Under the pieces are notes generated by a model. It was not told the origin of the DNA and made no database searches. It worked only from the letters and a program-made list of their open reading frames with translations. Below, one piece after another: positions 1 to 8,099 of a DNA stretch of 64,000 nt. This DNA comes from Acinetobacter gyllenbergii CIP 110306 = MTCC 11365 (GTDB taxonomy: Bacteria; Pseudomonadota; Gammaproteobacteria; Pseudomonadales; Moraxellaceae): the NCBI RefSeq assembly GCF_000413855.1, contig NZ_ATGG01000011.1, forward strand, positions 310,001-374,000, given 5' to 3'. How positions within the stretch are numbered: the stretch's first letter is position 1; every line of letters starts with the position of its first letter. The translations under genes were made by a program, and so were the position numbers.

Positions 1-340
1 TATCAAGGAAGTCCCACATCACACCATGACCACCTGTATAATAGATTGCATCATAATCTTGCCAATTAACCTCTGAAGGTTTTTTGGTCGTTTCAAGCAG
101 TTGCATAAATGCGGGATCATTTTTGCGTTTTAATACAGAGGCATCAGCAACGAAACGCACTAATGATTTAGGTTCTATTGGCGATAAGCCGCCGTTTGGA
201 CTAACAATATCTTGAATATAATTATGCTTTTCAAACTCATCATAGGCATGGGTAAGTTCCCCCAACCACAGTCCAGTCGGTCGATTAATGCCTTCATACT
301 CAGGGACATTGGTTACAACATGTAGGATACGTTTTGACAT
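1..340 (-). CDS. DJ-1/PfpI family protein, cytosolic (partial, cut by window edge)
   Basis: The visible 113 residues read as the N-terminal half of a DJ-1/PfpI (type 1 glutamine amidotransferase-like) protein: an ILHVVTN first strand, a conserved Glu in GLWLGELTH (residues 23-31) and the GGHGVMWDF loop (103-111). The nucleophile-elbow Cys lies beyond the left edge and cannot be seen. There is no signal peptide, unlike its paralogue at 951-1751, which shares the same layout. The family includes glyoxalase III, chaperone and deglycase-like members, so the exact activity is open. A MerR-type promoter with a 19-bp spacer (387-417) lies directly upstream, divergent from merR, which suggests control by that regulator. 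Confidence 0.85.
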   Translation of the reverse strand, partial: MSKRILHVVTNVPEYEGINRPTGLWLGELTHAYDEFEKHNYIQDIVSPNGGLSPIEPKSLVRFVADASVLKRKNDPAFMQLLETTKKPSEVNWQDYDAIYYTGGHGVMWDFLD

Positions 341-386
341 CTTTCACCTCAGTTTTTAACTTTATTGTCAGGCTTGCTTTTACACC

Positions 387-417
387 ACTATAAGCTTAAA
401 GTTTGCTTGAATGTCAA
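387..417 (-). promoter_or_regulatory. MerR-type promoter/operator, site A
   Basis: On the minus strand, -35 TTGACA (412-417) and -10 TATAGT (387-392) are separated by exactly 19 bp. The spacer carries a partial version (TTCAAGCAAACTTTAA) of the inverted repeat found at five other promoters in the first 5.8 kb. An overlong 19-bp spacer is the hallmark of promoters activated by DNA distortion by MerR proteins. It drives the DJ-1 gene leftward and overlaps the 5' region of merR, so it could also autoregulate. Confidence 0.8.
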
Positions 418-432
418 GAGGAAAACCGTCAG

Positions 433-846
433 ATGAATATCAGCGAATTATCAAAACAAAGTGGTTTAAGCACGCCAACAATTCGTTATTATGAACAAAT
501 CAAGCTGCTTCCAAAGGCAAAACGAAAATCCAATGGTTATCGTGAATATAGCGAAAATGATCTGAAACAGTTATTCCTGATCCAGCAGGCACAACAAGTT
601 GGCTTTTCTTTGACAGAAATTAAATCTTTTCTTCCTTCCAATGTCACAACATGGAACCATGATATTTTAATTGGCCTGCTTGAGAGTAAAATCAAAGATA
701 TTGAAGAACTTGAACAAAAACTAGCAATCAGTAAACAAAATCTACAGTTGATGATTATGGCCATTAATAATAAGCCTGATGAAATTACCTGTGAGGAAAA
801 TGCGCAGCGCTTACTTAATCTTTACTATGCTAAAGATAAAACCTAA
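433..846 (+). CDS. MerR family transcriptional regulator of the local carbonyl/electrophile-type regulon
   Basis: A 137-residue MerR protein: an N-terminal winged helix (MNISELSKQSGLSTPTIRYY) followed by a long dimerisation helix. The ATG at 433 is chosen because AGAGGA lies about 10 nt upstream; an in-frame TTG at 403 lacks a ribosome site. The effector end does not look like a CueR/ZntR metal site. It has only one cysteine (Cys120, in DEITCEEN) and no C-terminal Cys pair, so an organic or redox signal seems likelier than a metal. It lies among six near-identical MerR-type operators, so it is the probable activator of genes from 1 to 9,092. The effector is unknown. Confidence 0.88.
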   Translation: MNISELSKQSGLSTPTIRYYEQIKLLPKAKRKSNGYREYSENDLKQLFLIQQAQQVGFSLTEIKSFLPSNVTTWNHDILIGLLESKIKDIEELEQKLAISKQNLQLMIMAINNKPDEITCEENAQRLLNLYYAKDKT

Positions 847-889
847 GCACGGTATCCAAAAGCCATTGATCAAACATCAATAAAAGCGC

Positions 890-920
890 TTGACCTTAAA
901 CCCAACTTTAAACATAGCAT
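890..920 (+). promoter_or_regulatory. MerR-type promoter/operator, site B
   Basis: TTGACC (890-895), a 19-bp spacer containing TTAAACCCAACTTTAA, and TAGCAT (915-920). This has the same architecture as sites A and C-F. It lies 31 bp upstream of the secreted DJ-1 gene. Confidence 0.8.
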
Positions 921-950
921 TTATCTCAGGTAATCAATGAGGAGCCTGTC

Positions 951-1751
951 ATGTTTAAAGCGTGGAATTTTAATAATTGGTTGATCAACATTTTGATGCT
1001 GATATTAGCAAGTAATACCGTTTATGCCGCTGACATTGCGAAGCAGCAATCTGAAATCAAAGGCAAGATCTTAGTGGTCATGACCAACCATTCTGCTTAT
1101 CCTACCCGCTCAGATCACACTGGATTATGGCTGACCGAACTCACCCATTTTTATGATGTTGCACAAACTGCTGGTTATAAAATGGATTTTGTCAGCCCAC
1201 AAGGTGGTGCAGTACCCTTAGATGAGCGTAGTCTCAAGTCAATTTATGTGGATCAATCCGCAAAAAAACATCTGGCTGATCCTCAGTTTATGCAGCGCTT
1301 AAGCAATACACTAGCTCCCAATGCCATTGATCCCTCCCGCTATAAAGCGATTTATTACACGGGTGGACATGGCACCATGTGGGATTTTCCCAACAACCAA
1401 AGCCTAAAGCAGATCAGCGAAAAGATTTATCAGCAAGGCGGTGTTGTATCTGCAGTATGTCATGGTGTAGGTGGGTTATTGCCGCTTCAAACCCCAACGG
1501 GTAAAGCACTTATTGCAGGTCGTAATGTTACAGGCTTTGCCAATATTGAAGAGACCTTATCAGGGATTAAGTCCCAAGTTCCTTTCTCGTTGCAAGATGG
1601 ATTAGTCGCACGCGGCGCAAAGTATAAGCGTAGTTTCTTACCCTTTACATCTTATGTGATTGCTGATGATCGGATTATCACTGGACAAAATCCACAATCC
1701 AGTAAAGAAATTGCAGTCGCTGTTGTCGAACGGTTAAAAACCTTGAATTAA
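951..1751 (+). CDS. Secreted DJ-1/PfpI family protein
   Basis: A 266-residue DJ-1/PfpI protein with an N-terminal signal peptide (hydrophobic core about residues 10-22, likely cleavage after VYA at 26). It is therefore expected in the periplasm. Visible family elements are Glu63 in the LTELTH segment, the TGGHGTMWDF loop (138-146) and the nucleophile elbow AVCHG with Cys170-His171. It is a paralogue of the cytosolic protein at the left edge. GAGGAG about 6 nt before the ATG is a strong ribosome site. It sits under operator B and is followed by a terminator. Glyoxalase, deglycase or chaperone activity are all possible; the substrate is not shown by sequence. Confidence 0.88.
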   Translation: MFKAWNFNNWLINILMLILASNTVYAADIAKQQSEIKGKILVVMTNHSAYPTRSDHTGLWLTELTHFYDVAQTAGYKMDFVSPQGGAVPLDERSLKSIYVDQSAKKHLADPQFMQRLSNTLAPNAIDPSRYKAIYYTGGHGTMWDFPNNQSLKQISEKIYQQGGVVSAVCHGVGGLLPLQTPTGKALIAGRNVTGFANIEETLSGIKSQVPFSLQDGLVARGAKYKRSFLPFTSYVIADDRIITGQNPQSSKEIAVAVVERLKTLN

Positions 1752-1762
1752 AAACTTTAATG

Positions 1763-1790
1763 AAAAGCCAGTTCAAAAGAGCTGGCTTTT
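1763..1790 (+). terminator. Rho-independent terminator after secreted DJ-1 gene
   Basis: Stem AAAAGCCAG/CTGGCTTTT followed by a T-run; separates the DJ-1 gene from the next unit. Confidence 0.85.
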
Positions 1791-1890
1791 TTATCATATT
1801 AAATTGCCCCAAAACCCTCTTTATTGCCCTCGATTGAATATCTGATCTATTCAACTTCCGCTGTTGATTGATTTTCTTCCTTTAAAACAC

Positions 1891-1921
1891 TTGACCTTAA
1901 AGTGAGCTTTAATCTTAGCAT
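1891..1921 (+). promoter_or_regulatory. MerR-type promoter/operator, site C
   Basis: TTGACC (1891-1896), 19-bp spacer containing TTAAAGTGAGCTTTAA, TAGCAT (1916-1921). It lies about 30 bp upstream of the secreted acetoacetate-decarboxylase-family gene. Confidence 0.82.
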
Positions 1922-1951
1922 TTGTTTTAGGTTAATAGGAGGAACATGATC

Positions 1952-2998
1952 ATGTTCAACAATTTTGCTTTAACTCGTAACATCGTTACGATATCCATCA
2001 GCTTCTTACTCGGTACAGCAAGCTATGCAACTGAGGCCCCAATCAATACCACCACAAACGATCTTACTGCTCCAAATACAAAGCAAACGACTGTCGTTGA
2101 GTTTGGTCCCTATAAAGTCAATGTGCCGAAAGGCGGCTATTATGATCGCTTCCGTATGAATCCAGACTTAGATGAAGTAGCCAAAGACCCTGCAGCAGGC
2201 AATATTGATTACTTCCGTAGTATTCCTAAAAAGCTGGTTGATACCCGAGTAGGTCAAGTCTGGTCACCGAATTTCTATTATCGAACCAGTAATGTTCAAG
2301 TATTGATGTTAGCGCCTATTGCAAAATTAAAAGCTAAACTCCCCGCTCCACTTGAACCTTTACAGCCGCTCCCTGGGTATGGCTTAGTTTCATTGACTTT
2401 CTTCTCTTATGCCGTGGGTGATGTCGATCCCTATGATGAGGTCTCTGTTGCCATTGTTGTTCGTCAGCCCAGTGCACATCACTTTAATAGCACTGAATTA
2501 CTGAGTTCCATGCATAAGCACCAATATTATGGACATGTACTTGCTTTACCCGTAAATACTGAAATTGCCCGTGTTCGTGGGGTTTATGGTTATCAATTAC
2601 CCAAATGGTTAACACCAATAGATATGAAAATTGGTAACCACGACCTACAAGCCCATATTTTTAATACCGATGGCAAGCCTGATTTAAGTCTGACAGCTCC
2701 TCTGCCTAAGATTAAAACAGTAAAACCACAATCACGAATTGAAACCAAAACTATGTATCAGTTAGTTGATGGTAAATGGCACAGCACCTCTGTGGAATCG
2801 AATACGCTTGCATTTGGGCAGAAGCTATTTCCTAAAAATGTGCAGCTTATTCGAAGTGGTGGCCCACTGAGCAAATTACTGGATAACTTAGGTGCAAACA
2901 AGATCTTACGTTTAGATGTCGTAAAAGATGCGCAATTGGCACTCAATATGCCCGTTCCTTTTCCTACGTTGGATAAAGTTAAAGAGAATACAAAATAG
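1952..2998 (+). CDS. Acetoacetate decarboxylase (ADC) family protein with signal peptide
   Basis: A 348-residue protein of the ADC-like fold. A typical signal peptide covers about the first 26 residues (LLGTASYA cleavage region), and a mature part closely parallels the protein at 5823-6719 (VEFGxxKVxVPKGGYYDRFRM; RVRGVYGYQLPKWLT). Lys218 in the PKW segment is a candidate Schiff-base lysine by position, but this was not checked by alignment. The start at 1952 is preferred over ATG 1946 because AGGAGG (1937-1942) gives about 9 nt spacing to 1952 and only 3 nt to 1946. A periplasmic ADC-fold protein is unusual; related proteins act on keto acids or as aldolase/dehydratase-like enzymes. It is under operator C. 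Confidence 0.85.
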   Translation: MFNNFALTRNIVTISISFLLGTASYATEAPINTTTNDLTAPNTKQTTVVEFGPYKVNVPKGGYYDRFRMNPDLDEVAKDPAAGNIDYFRSIPKKLVDTRVGQVWSPNFYYRTSNVQVLMLAPIAKLKAKLPAPLEPLQPLPGYGLVSLTFFSYAVGDVDPYDEVSVAIVVRQPSAHHFNSTELLSSMHKHQYYGHVLALPVNTEIARVRGVYGYQLPKWLTPIDMKIGNHDLQAHIFNTDGKPDLSLTAPLPKIKTVKPQSRIETKTMYQLVDGKWHSTSVESNTLAFGQKLFPKNVQLIRSGGPLSKLLDNLGANKILRLDVVKDAQLALNMPVPFPTLDKVKENTK

Positions 2999-3011
2999 AT
3001 GTATAAGAAAA

Positions 3012-3041
3012 AATCCGCTTTCTAAATAAAGCGGATTTTTT
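3012..3041 (+). terminator. Rho-independent terminator
   Basis: Ten-bp stem AATCCGCTTT/AAAGCGGATT with a 6-nt loop and T-run, directly after the ADC-family gene. Confidence 0.9.
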
Positions 3042-3091
3042 ATGGTCAGAAATCACTTTTTCCTTTCCAATATTTTTAATCACGTGCCAAT

Positions 3092-3130
3092 AAAAAAAGC
3101 CAATGACAGATTGTTCTGCAATTGGCTTTT
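3092..3130 (-). terminator. Rho-independent terminator for the OYE gene
   Basis: Arms AAAAGCCAAT (3095-3104) and ATTGGCTTTT (3121-3130). The A-rich left flank becomes the T-run on the minus strand, downstream of the OYE-family gene. Confidence 0.75.
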
Positions 3131-3175
3131 GCTCGGTCAAGCTATTTATTGCCTTAGCATTGCCAGCTTATTCTC

Positions 3176-4414
3176 TTATGAAGCAAATGAATATGTACGC
3201 ATCCTTTTTTTATATTGGTGCGTACGGCAAGTCATTGCTGTTTGCTGTAACGCCAATGCCCAGATTGGAGATACCTTTGGATTGGTGGTTTTACCCAGAC
3301 TGAGTTTACGTAACTGGAATTTCACTGTTGCCATGTTGGCAAGCGATGCTAAAGTTTTATTTTCCCATCTGATCGGTTTGAGTTCAGGTGCGTTATTTTG
3401 CCCTTGTTTCCACTCATTTGGGAGGTTGGGGTCAATCGCGAGTGCTGTCGCAATCCCAACCATATCGACACCACTTTCAATGACTTGTTCAGCCACTTGT
3501 TTACGACGGATTCCCCCAGTCACCATTACAGGCATGCTGGCTACTTTGCCAATCTCTTGAGCAAATTCTAAGAAATAAGCTTCACGCGCCAAGGTACGAC
3601 CATCGCGTGCCTGACCTTGCATGGCTGGAGCTTCATAGCTACCACCCGATAACTCAACTAAATCAACAGCCTGTAGGTTGAGCATCATAACCACTTGTCG
3701 CGCATCTTCAGCACTAAAACCACCACGTTGGAAGTCGGCAGAATTCAGCTTCACCGCTACTGTAAAAGTGTCTGAAACTACAGCACGCACTGCTTTGACA
3801 ATCTCGATCAAAATACGCGCACGGTTTTCTAAAGAACCGCCCCATTGATCTTGACGTTGATTGCTCAAGGGCGAAAGAAATTGACTGAGTAAATAACCAT
3901 GTGCTGCATGGATTTCAACACCAGTAAAGCCTGCTTTTTCTCCCAATCGTGCAGTATTGGCAAAACGTTGGATCACTTCATCAATCATGTCTTGGGTCAT
4001 TTCAATCGGTGTATTAAAACGATCTGACATTTTGCCTAAATCCAAGGCTACTGCTGAAGGCGCCCAAGTTTCTTGACCTAAATTGGCTTGCATTTGACGA
4101 CCAGGATGATTAATTTGCAACCACACTTGCGCCCCCTTAGAACGGCCAATTTGCGCCCAGCGTTTGAACATATCCAAATACTTTTCATCTTCCAGAACCA
4201 CACCACCAGGCCCAGTCATGGCACGACGATCCACCATCACATTACCCGTGATAATCAAACCAGCACCACCGTCAGCCCAAGCTTGGTATAAACGCATCAA
4301 TTCTTCAGATGGCGCATGATTTAAATCCGCCATGTTTTCTTCCATTGCAGCTTTTGCAATGCGATTGCGGATATGTGAACCATTTGGGAAAACTAATTTT
4401 TCAAATACTTTCAT
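3176..4414 (-). CDS. NADH:flavin oxidoreductase, old yellow enzyme (OYE) family
   Basis: A 412-residue FMN-dependent ene-reductase-type TIM barrel. The N-terminal FPNGSHIRNRIAKAAMEE segment, the active-site motif HAAHGYLLSQFLSP and the NQRxDxWGGSLENRARI block are diagnostic. Family members reduce activated C=C bonds of enones, quinones and nitro compounds with NAD(P)H. The ATG at 4414 is preferred to an upstream in-frame GTG (4423) because AGAGG sits about 8 nt before it. It is transcribed leftward from operator D and fits an electrophile-detoxification role for the regulon; the natural substrate is unknown. Confidence 0.9.
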   Translation of the reverse strand: MKVFEKLVFPNGSHIRNRIAKAAMEENMADLNHAPSEELMRLYQAWADGGAGLIITGNVMVDRRAMTGPGGVVLEDEKYLDMFKRWAQIGRSKGAQVWLQINHPGRQMQANLGQETWAPSAVALDLGKMSDRFNTPIEMTQDMIDEVIQRFANTARLGEKAGFTGVEIHAAHGYLLSQFLSPLSNQRQDQWGGSLENRARILIEIVKAVRAVVSDTFTVAVKLNSADFQRGGFSAEDARQVVMMLNLQAVDLVELSGGSYEAPAMQGQARDGRTLAREAYFLEFAQEIGKVASMPVMVTGGIRRKQVAEQVIESGVDMVGIATALAIDPNLPNEWKQGQNNAPELKPIRWENKTLASLANMATVKFQLRKLSLGKTTNPKVSPIWALALQQTAMTCRTHQYKKRMRTYSFAS

Positions 4415-4441
4415 TTTTGTCACCTCTTTGACGATGTATTT

Positions 4442-4472
4442 ACTTTAAGATTAAAGTAAACTTTAATGTCAA
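4442..4472 (-). promoter_or_regulatory. MerR-type promoter/operator, site D
   Basis: On the minus strand: TTGACA (4467-4472), 19-bp spacer with TTAAAGTTTACTTTAA, TAAAGT (4442-4447). It lies just upstream of the OYE gene. Confidence 0.82.
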
Positions 4473-4511
4473 GCGGTTTTATTTCCCTTTATATATACAT
4501 TCTTAGAATAA

Positions 4512-4539
4512 AAAAGAGAGGCATAAATGCCCCTCTTTT
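4512..4539 (-). terminator. Rho-independent terminator after alpha/beta hydrolase
   Basis: Hairpin with core GGCAT/ATGCC and flanking AAAAGAG/CTCTTTT (one A-C mismatch). The A-run on the left gives the minus-strand T-run. Confidence 0.8.
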
Positions 4540-4570
4540 CCAGTTTAAACTTGAATATAATCAATCACAC

Positions 4571-5401
4571 TTATGGGCGGATAAATGCCAATAGATCTGG
4601 ATTAATCACATCCGCATTGACCGTGAGCATCCCATGTGAGAAACCTTTATAGGTTTTTAAAGTCCCATTTTGTACCAACTTTGCAGACAATACCCCAGAG
4701 TTTTCATAAGGTACAACCTGATCATCGTCACCATGCATCACCAGTACAGGGACTGAAATCTTTTTTAAATCCTCAGTAAAATCAGTCTGAGAAAAAGCCA
4801 CAATCCCATCATAATGTGCTTTGGCACCGCCCATCATGCCTTGGCGCCACCAATTCCAGATTACTGGCTCAGACGGATTTGCATCTGGACGGTTAAATCC
4901 ATAGAAAGGACCTGCAGGTAAATCATAGTAAAATTGCGAACGGTTTTTAAATAATTGGTTTTGCAAATCATCGAAGACTTTTTTCGGTAAACCATTTGGA
5001 TTACTCGCTGTTTTCACCATAATGGGTGGAACCGCACTGACCAAAACGGCCTTAGAAACATTTGCTTCACCATGTCGTGCAATATAGTGAGCCACTTCAC
5101 CACCACCTGTTGAGTGACCAATATGCACCGCATTTTTGATACCGAGATGTTGTACCACCGCAGCGACATCGTCTGCATAGTGATCCATATCATGGCCATC
5201 CCAAACCTGACTTGAACGACCATGACCACGACGATCATGTGCCACGACACGGAAACCTTCATTCAAAAAGAATAACAGTTGCGCATCCCAATCATCTGAA
5301 CTGAGTGGCCAACCATGATGAAAAAATAAGACCTGTGCATCGCGAGGTCCCCAATCTTTATAAAAAATATCTACACCATCTTTTGTCGTAACGTAAGCCA
5401 T
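4571..5401 (-). CDS. Alpha/beta hydrolase, non-haem chloroperoxidase/perhydrolase type
   Basis: A 276-residue alpha/beta hydrolase close in layout to cofactor-free haloperoxidases/aryl esterases. It has the FFHHGWPLSSDDWD oxyanion region, the nucleophile elbow GHSTGGG (Ser97), the acid in HGDDDQ (Asp225-227) and His256 in GFSHGM. Such enzymes hydrolyse esters or lactones and can make peracids in vitro. No signal peptide is present. It is transcribed leftward as a single gene from operator E and ends at a terminator, so it belongs to the MerR regulon. Its physiological substrate cannot be read from sequence. Confidence 0.88.
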   Translation of the reverse strand: MAYVTTKDGVDIFYKDWGPRDAQVLFFHHGWPLSSDDWDAQLLFFLNEGFRVVAHDRRGHGRSSQVWDGHDMDHYADDVAAVVQHLGIKNAVHIGHSTGGGEVAHYIARHGEANVSKAVLVSAVPPIMVKTASNPNGLPKKVFDDLQNQLFKNRSQFYYDLPAGPFYGFNRPDANPSEPVIWNWWRQGMMGGAKAHYDGIVAFSQTDFTEDLKKISVPVLVMHGDDDQVVPYENSGVLSAKLVQNGTLKTYKGFSHGMLTVNADVINPDLLAFIRP

Positions 5402-5508
5402 CTTTGTTTCTCCTGTGTAAGATTTACACTGTCGAGTTCTGATCTATGTTCTAATTAATGTTCCTGGAATCACATATTTTTCAAACTATCCGCATGGATA
5501 GTGACTCT

Positions 5509-5539
5509 ATACTAAGGTTAAAGTTAGCTTTAAGGTCAA
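5509..5539 (-). promoter_or_regulatory. MerR-type promoter/operator, site E
   Basis: On the minus strand: TTGACC (5534-5539), 19-bp spacer with TTAAAGCTAACTTTAA, TAGTAT (5509-5514). It drives the alpha/beta hydrolase. Confidence 0.82.
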
Positions 5540-5723
5540 CATAATTAGTCCCATTCTGATAACAAAAATGTAATTTAATGATTAAAAAATAAATAGATGA
5601 TCAATAGACTTATTCATTGAGATCAATGGTTTTTTTCATAAATTTAAATGTTTTCAGTACTTGTTTTCTTTACATTGTTTCAACGAACCGGCTTTTTACT
5701 TATCAAATATTAAATTTAGCTGC

Positions 5724-5754
5724 TTGACATTAAAGTTGACTTTAATCTTATAGT
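5724..5754 (+). promoter_or_regulatory. MerR-type promoter/operator, site F
   Basis: TTGACA (5724-5729), 19-bp spacer with TTAAAGTTGACTTTAA, TATAGT (5749-5754). It is the best match to consensus of the six. It drives the cytosolic ADC-family gene and probably the two or three genes after it. Confidence 0.85.
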
Positions 5755-5822
5755 GATTCTCAAGCAATCAATGTGCAGGTCTTGGCATAAGACTGGATGG
5801 ATTGGGTCAATATAGGTTAAAT

Positions 5823-6719
5823 ATGAATAGTCATCAGCAATTTACTGAAGTTGAATTTGGACAGCAAAAAGTCAAAGTACCGAAAGGTGGTTACTATGAT
5901 CGCTTTCGCATGCATCCCGATTTAGACCAAGTCGCTCAAGACCCTGCTGTGGGGAATATTGATTTCTTCCGTAAGATTCCGAAAAAATTGCTTGAATCCA
6001 GAGTTGGCCCAGTTTGGGCACCCAATTTTTATTATCGTAGCGCTAATGTGCAGGTTCTAATGCTCGCACCGCTTAAACAACTCAAGAAAAAACTGCCTGT
6101 TCCTTTAGAACCGCTACAGGCTTTTCCGGGTTATGGACTGGTTGCGCTCACTTTCTTTACTTATTCCGTTTGTGATAACGACCCATATAACGAAGTCTCA
6201 GTCGCAATTGTAGTGCGCCAACCCGATGCACGTGGCCCACATGCACTGGAACTGATCAACTCGATTCGGCAACGACATTTCTATGCTCATGTTTTAGCCC
6301 TACCAGTTGATACAGAGATAGCGCGGGTACGCGGCGTTTATGGCTATCAGTTGCCCAAGTGGCTGACTGAAATTAATGTCGACATCAACCCGATTGAGGT
6401 GAATGCCAATTTGATGGATACGGAAGGAAAAATTGATTTAAGCCTCAGCGCAGCAACGCCAACTTTACAGCAAGTGCAGTCGGAGACACGAACCAGTGAA
6501 GCCACAATGCTACATTTGGTCGACCACAAATGGCATCAAACACGCGTGCAATCAAATATCCTCTCTTTTGCACAAACCTTATTCCCAAGAAAAGTGAATT
6601 GGGTTCGTCATGGTGGACCTTTAAGCCAGTTATTGGATGAACTTGGTGCATCGAAAATTCTTCGTTTAGATGTGATTCATGACGCTCAAGTTGCGCTACA
6701 TTTACCGCAAGCACTTTAA
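5823..6719 (+). CDS. Acetoacetate decarboxylase (ADC) family protein, cytosolic
   Basis: A 298-residue ADC-fold protein without a signal peptide. It is a clear paralogue of the secreted protein at 1952-2998, sharing the VPKGGYYDRFRM start, the FPGYGLVALTFF region and RVRGVYGYQLPKW, with Lys179 at the position of Lys218 there. The ATG at 5823 is used since TAGG lies 7 nt upstream and the in-frame TTG at 5802 has no ribosome site. It is first in an apparent operon with the saccharopine-dehydrogenase-like gene 37 bp later and, more loosely, the PIG3 reductase. It may act on a keto acid or a related carbonyl compound; this is inference from the family. Confidence 0.87.
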   Translation: MNSHQQFTEVEFGQQKVKVPKGGYYDRFRMHPDLDQVAQDPAVGNIDFFRKIPKKLLESRVGPVWAPNFYYRSANVQVLMLAPLKQLKKKLPVPLEPLQAFPGYGLVALTFFTYSVCDNDPYNEVSVAIVVRQPDARGPHALELINSIRQRHFYAHVLALPVDTEIARVRGVYGYQLPKWLTEINVDINPIEVNANLMDTEGKIDLSLSAATPTLQQVQSETRTSEATMLHLVDHKWHQTRVQSNILSFAQTLFPRKVNWVRHGGPLSQLLDELGASKILRLDVIHDAQVALHLPQAL

Positions 6720-6756
6720 AAATTCAAACGATCAAACAATCAATGGAAAATAAATC

Positions 6757-8001
6757 ATGAACCAAACAAAATATGATCTTGTGGTCTTCGGCGCCACCAG
6801 CTTTGTTGGACAAATCCTCACCAGATATCTGGCAGAATACTTTGCTGACCACAAAGAACAGCTGAATTGGGCAATTGCAGGACGTTCACAGCAAAAACTA
6901 CAACACGTAAAAGATGCTTTAGGCACAGCAGGACAAGCTATTCCGATCTTGGTTGCCGATGCCAACAATCAAACCGAACTCGATGCGCTTTGTGCACAAA
7001 CACGTGTGGTGGTCTCAACAGTTGGCCCATATGCTTTATACGGTGAACCATTGGTTCAAGCTTGTGTAAACAATGGGACAGATTATTGTGATCTGACTGG
7101 AGAAACCCAGTGGATTAAACAAATGATCACTCAATATGAAGCACAAGCCCAGCAATCAGGTGCGCGTATTGTGCATTGCTGTGGTTTTGACTCAGTTCCA
7201 TCCGACATGGGAGTCTATTATTTACAACAACAAGCACAGCAACAGTTTAATGCAGCTGCGACCCAAGTCAGCATGCGAGTCAAAACCTTAAAAGGTGGTG
7301 CATCGGGTGGCACAGTGGCAAGCTTGATCAATGTTGTTCAAGAAGCCGCTGCTGATCCTGCCTTACGTAAAGATCTGCTCAATCCCTATATTCTTTGCCC
7401 TGTAGATCATGGCAATACCCAAAGACAAATTTATATCAAAACAGCCAAATTTGACCCTGATTTTAATGCATGGATTGCACCTTTTGTGATGGCAGCAGTC
7501 AATGAACGTGTGGTACATCGCTCAAATGCCTTATCTGGCAATGCTTATGGCAACAACTTTAGCTATAACGAAGCCATGTTGACTGGTGAGGGGCTAAAAG
7601 GACGCTTAAAAGCTTTAGCCGTTGTTTCTGGTTTAGCTGCGTTTATGCTCGCTGCGGTCAGTAAACCGATTAGCCAAGTGATGGAACGTTATCTATTACC
7701 AAAGCCAGGAGAAGGCCCTACTCCAGAACAACAACGCACTGGCCGATTTGACCTACGTTTTGTCGGTAAAACAGATGCAGGACAAAGCCTGAAAATTAAA
7801 GTGACTGGCGACCGCGATCCCGGTTACGGCTCTACAGGAAAGATGTTGGGACAAGCAGCGCTGAGTCTTGCCATTGACCATGCCAAAGATGGCGAAAAAT
7901 CTACGCCTCAAGGTGGCTTTTGGACACCTGCAACCATGTTTGATGATCGATTCATTCAACGTTTAACAAAGCACGCAGGGCTTAAATTTGAACAGATTTA
8001 A
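6757..8001 (+). CDS. Saccharopine dehydrogenase-like NADP-binding oxidoreductase
   Basis: A 414-residue protein with an N-terminal Rossmann fold (VVFGATSFVGQILTRYL, residues 10-26), WAIAGRS, and the downstream CGFDSVPSDMG block typical of the saccharopine-dehydrogenase/trans-acting enoyl reductase group. A hydrophobic stretch (VVSGLAAFMLAAV) around residue 293 may touch membrane or lipid. Relatives reduce lipid-linked or enoyl substrates rather than saccharopine itself, so lysine metabolism is not implied. It follows the cytosolic ADC-family gene by 37 bp, in the same direction and probably on the transcript from operator F. Confidence 0.82.
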   Translation: MNQTKYDLVVFGATSFVGQILTRYLAEYFADHKEQLNWAIAGRSQQKLQHVKDALGTAGQAIPILVADANNQTELDALCAQTRVVVSTVGPYALYGEPLVQACVNNGTDYCDLTGETQWIKQMITQYEAQAQQSGARIVHCCGFDSVPSDMGVYYLQQQAQQQFNAAATQVSMRVKTLKGGASGGTVASLINVVQEAAADPALRKDLLNPYILCPVDHGNTQRQIYIKTAKFDPDFNAWIAPFVMAAVNERVVHRSNALSGNAYGNNFSYNEAMLTGEGLKGRLKALAVVSGLAAFMLAAVSKPISQVMERYLLPKPGEGPTPEQQRTGRFDLRFVGKTDAGQSLKIKVTGDRDPGYGSTGKMLGQAALSLAIDHAKDGEKSTPQGGFWTPATMFDDRFIQRLTKHAGLKFEQI

Positions 8002-8099
8002 AACGTTCTATAAGCGAATGTTCTATTCAAATCCCTAAGTTTTAAAACAAAAAGTATTCATCCTGCCCCATACATGATGAATACTCAGGAACTCAATCA

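Larger units (their letters stand above)
5402..5822. other. Intergenic region between divergent hydrolase and ADC-family genes
   Basis: About 420 bp without a gene. It holds the back-to-back MerR-type promoters E (5509-5539, leftward) and F (5724-5754, rightward), separated by about 185 bp of AT-rich DNA in which nothing else was recognised. Confidence 0.7.

Noticed and set aside
3042-3560. 172-codon plus-strand frame
   Set aside because: It overlaps the OYE gene in antisense and two terminators; the product looks like nothing known.
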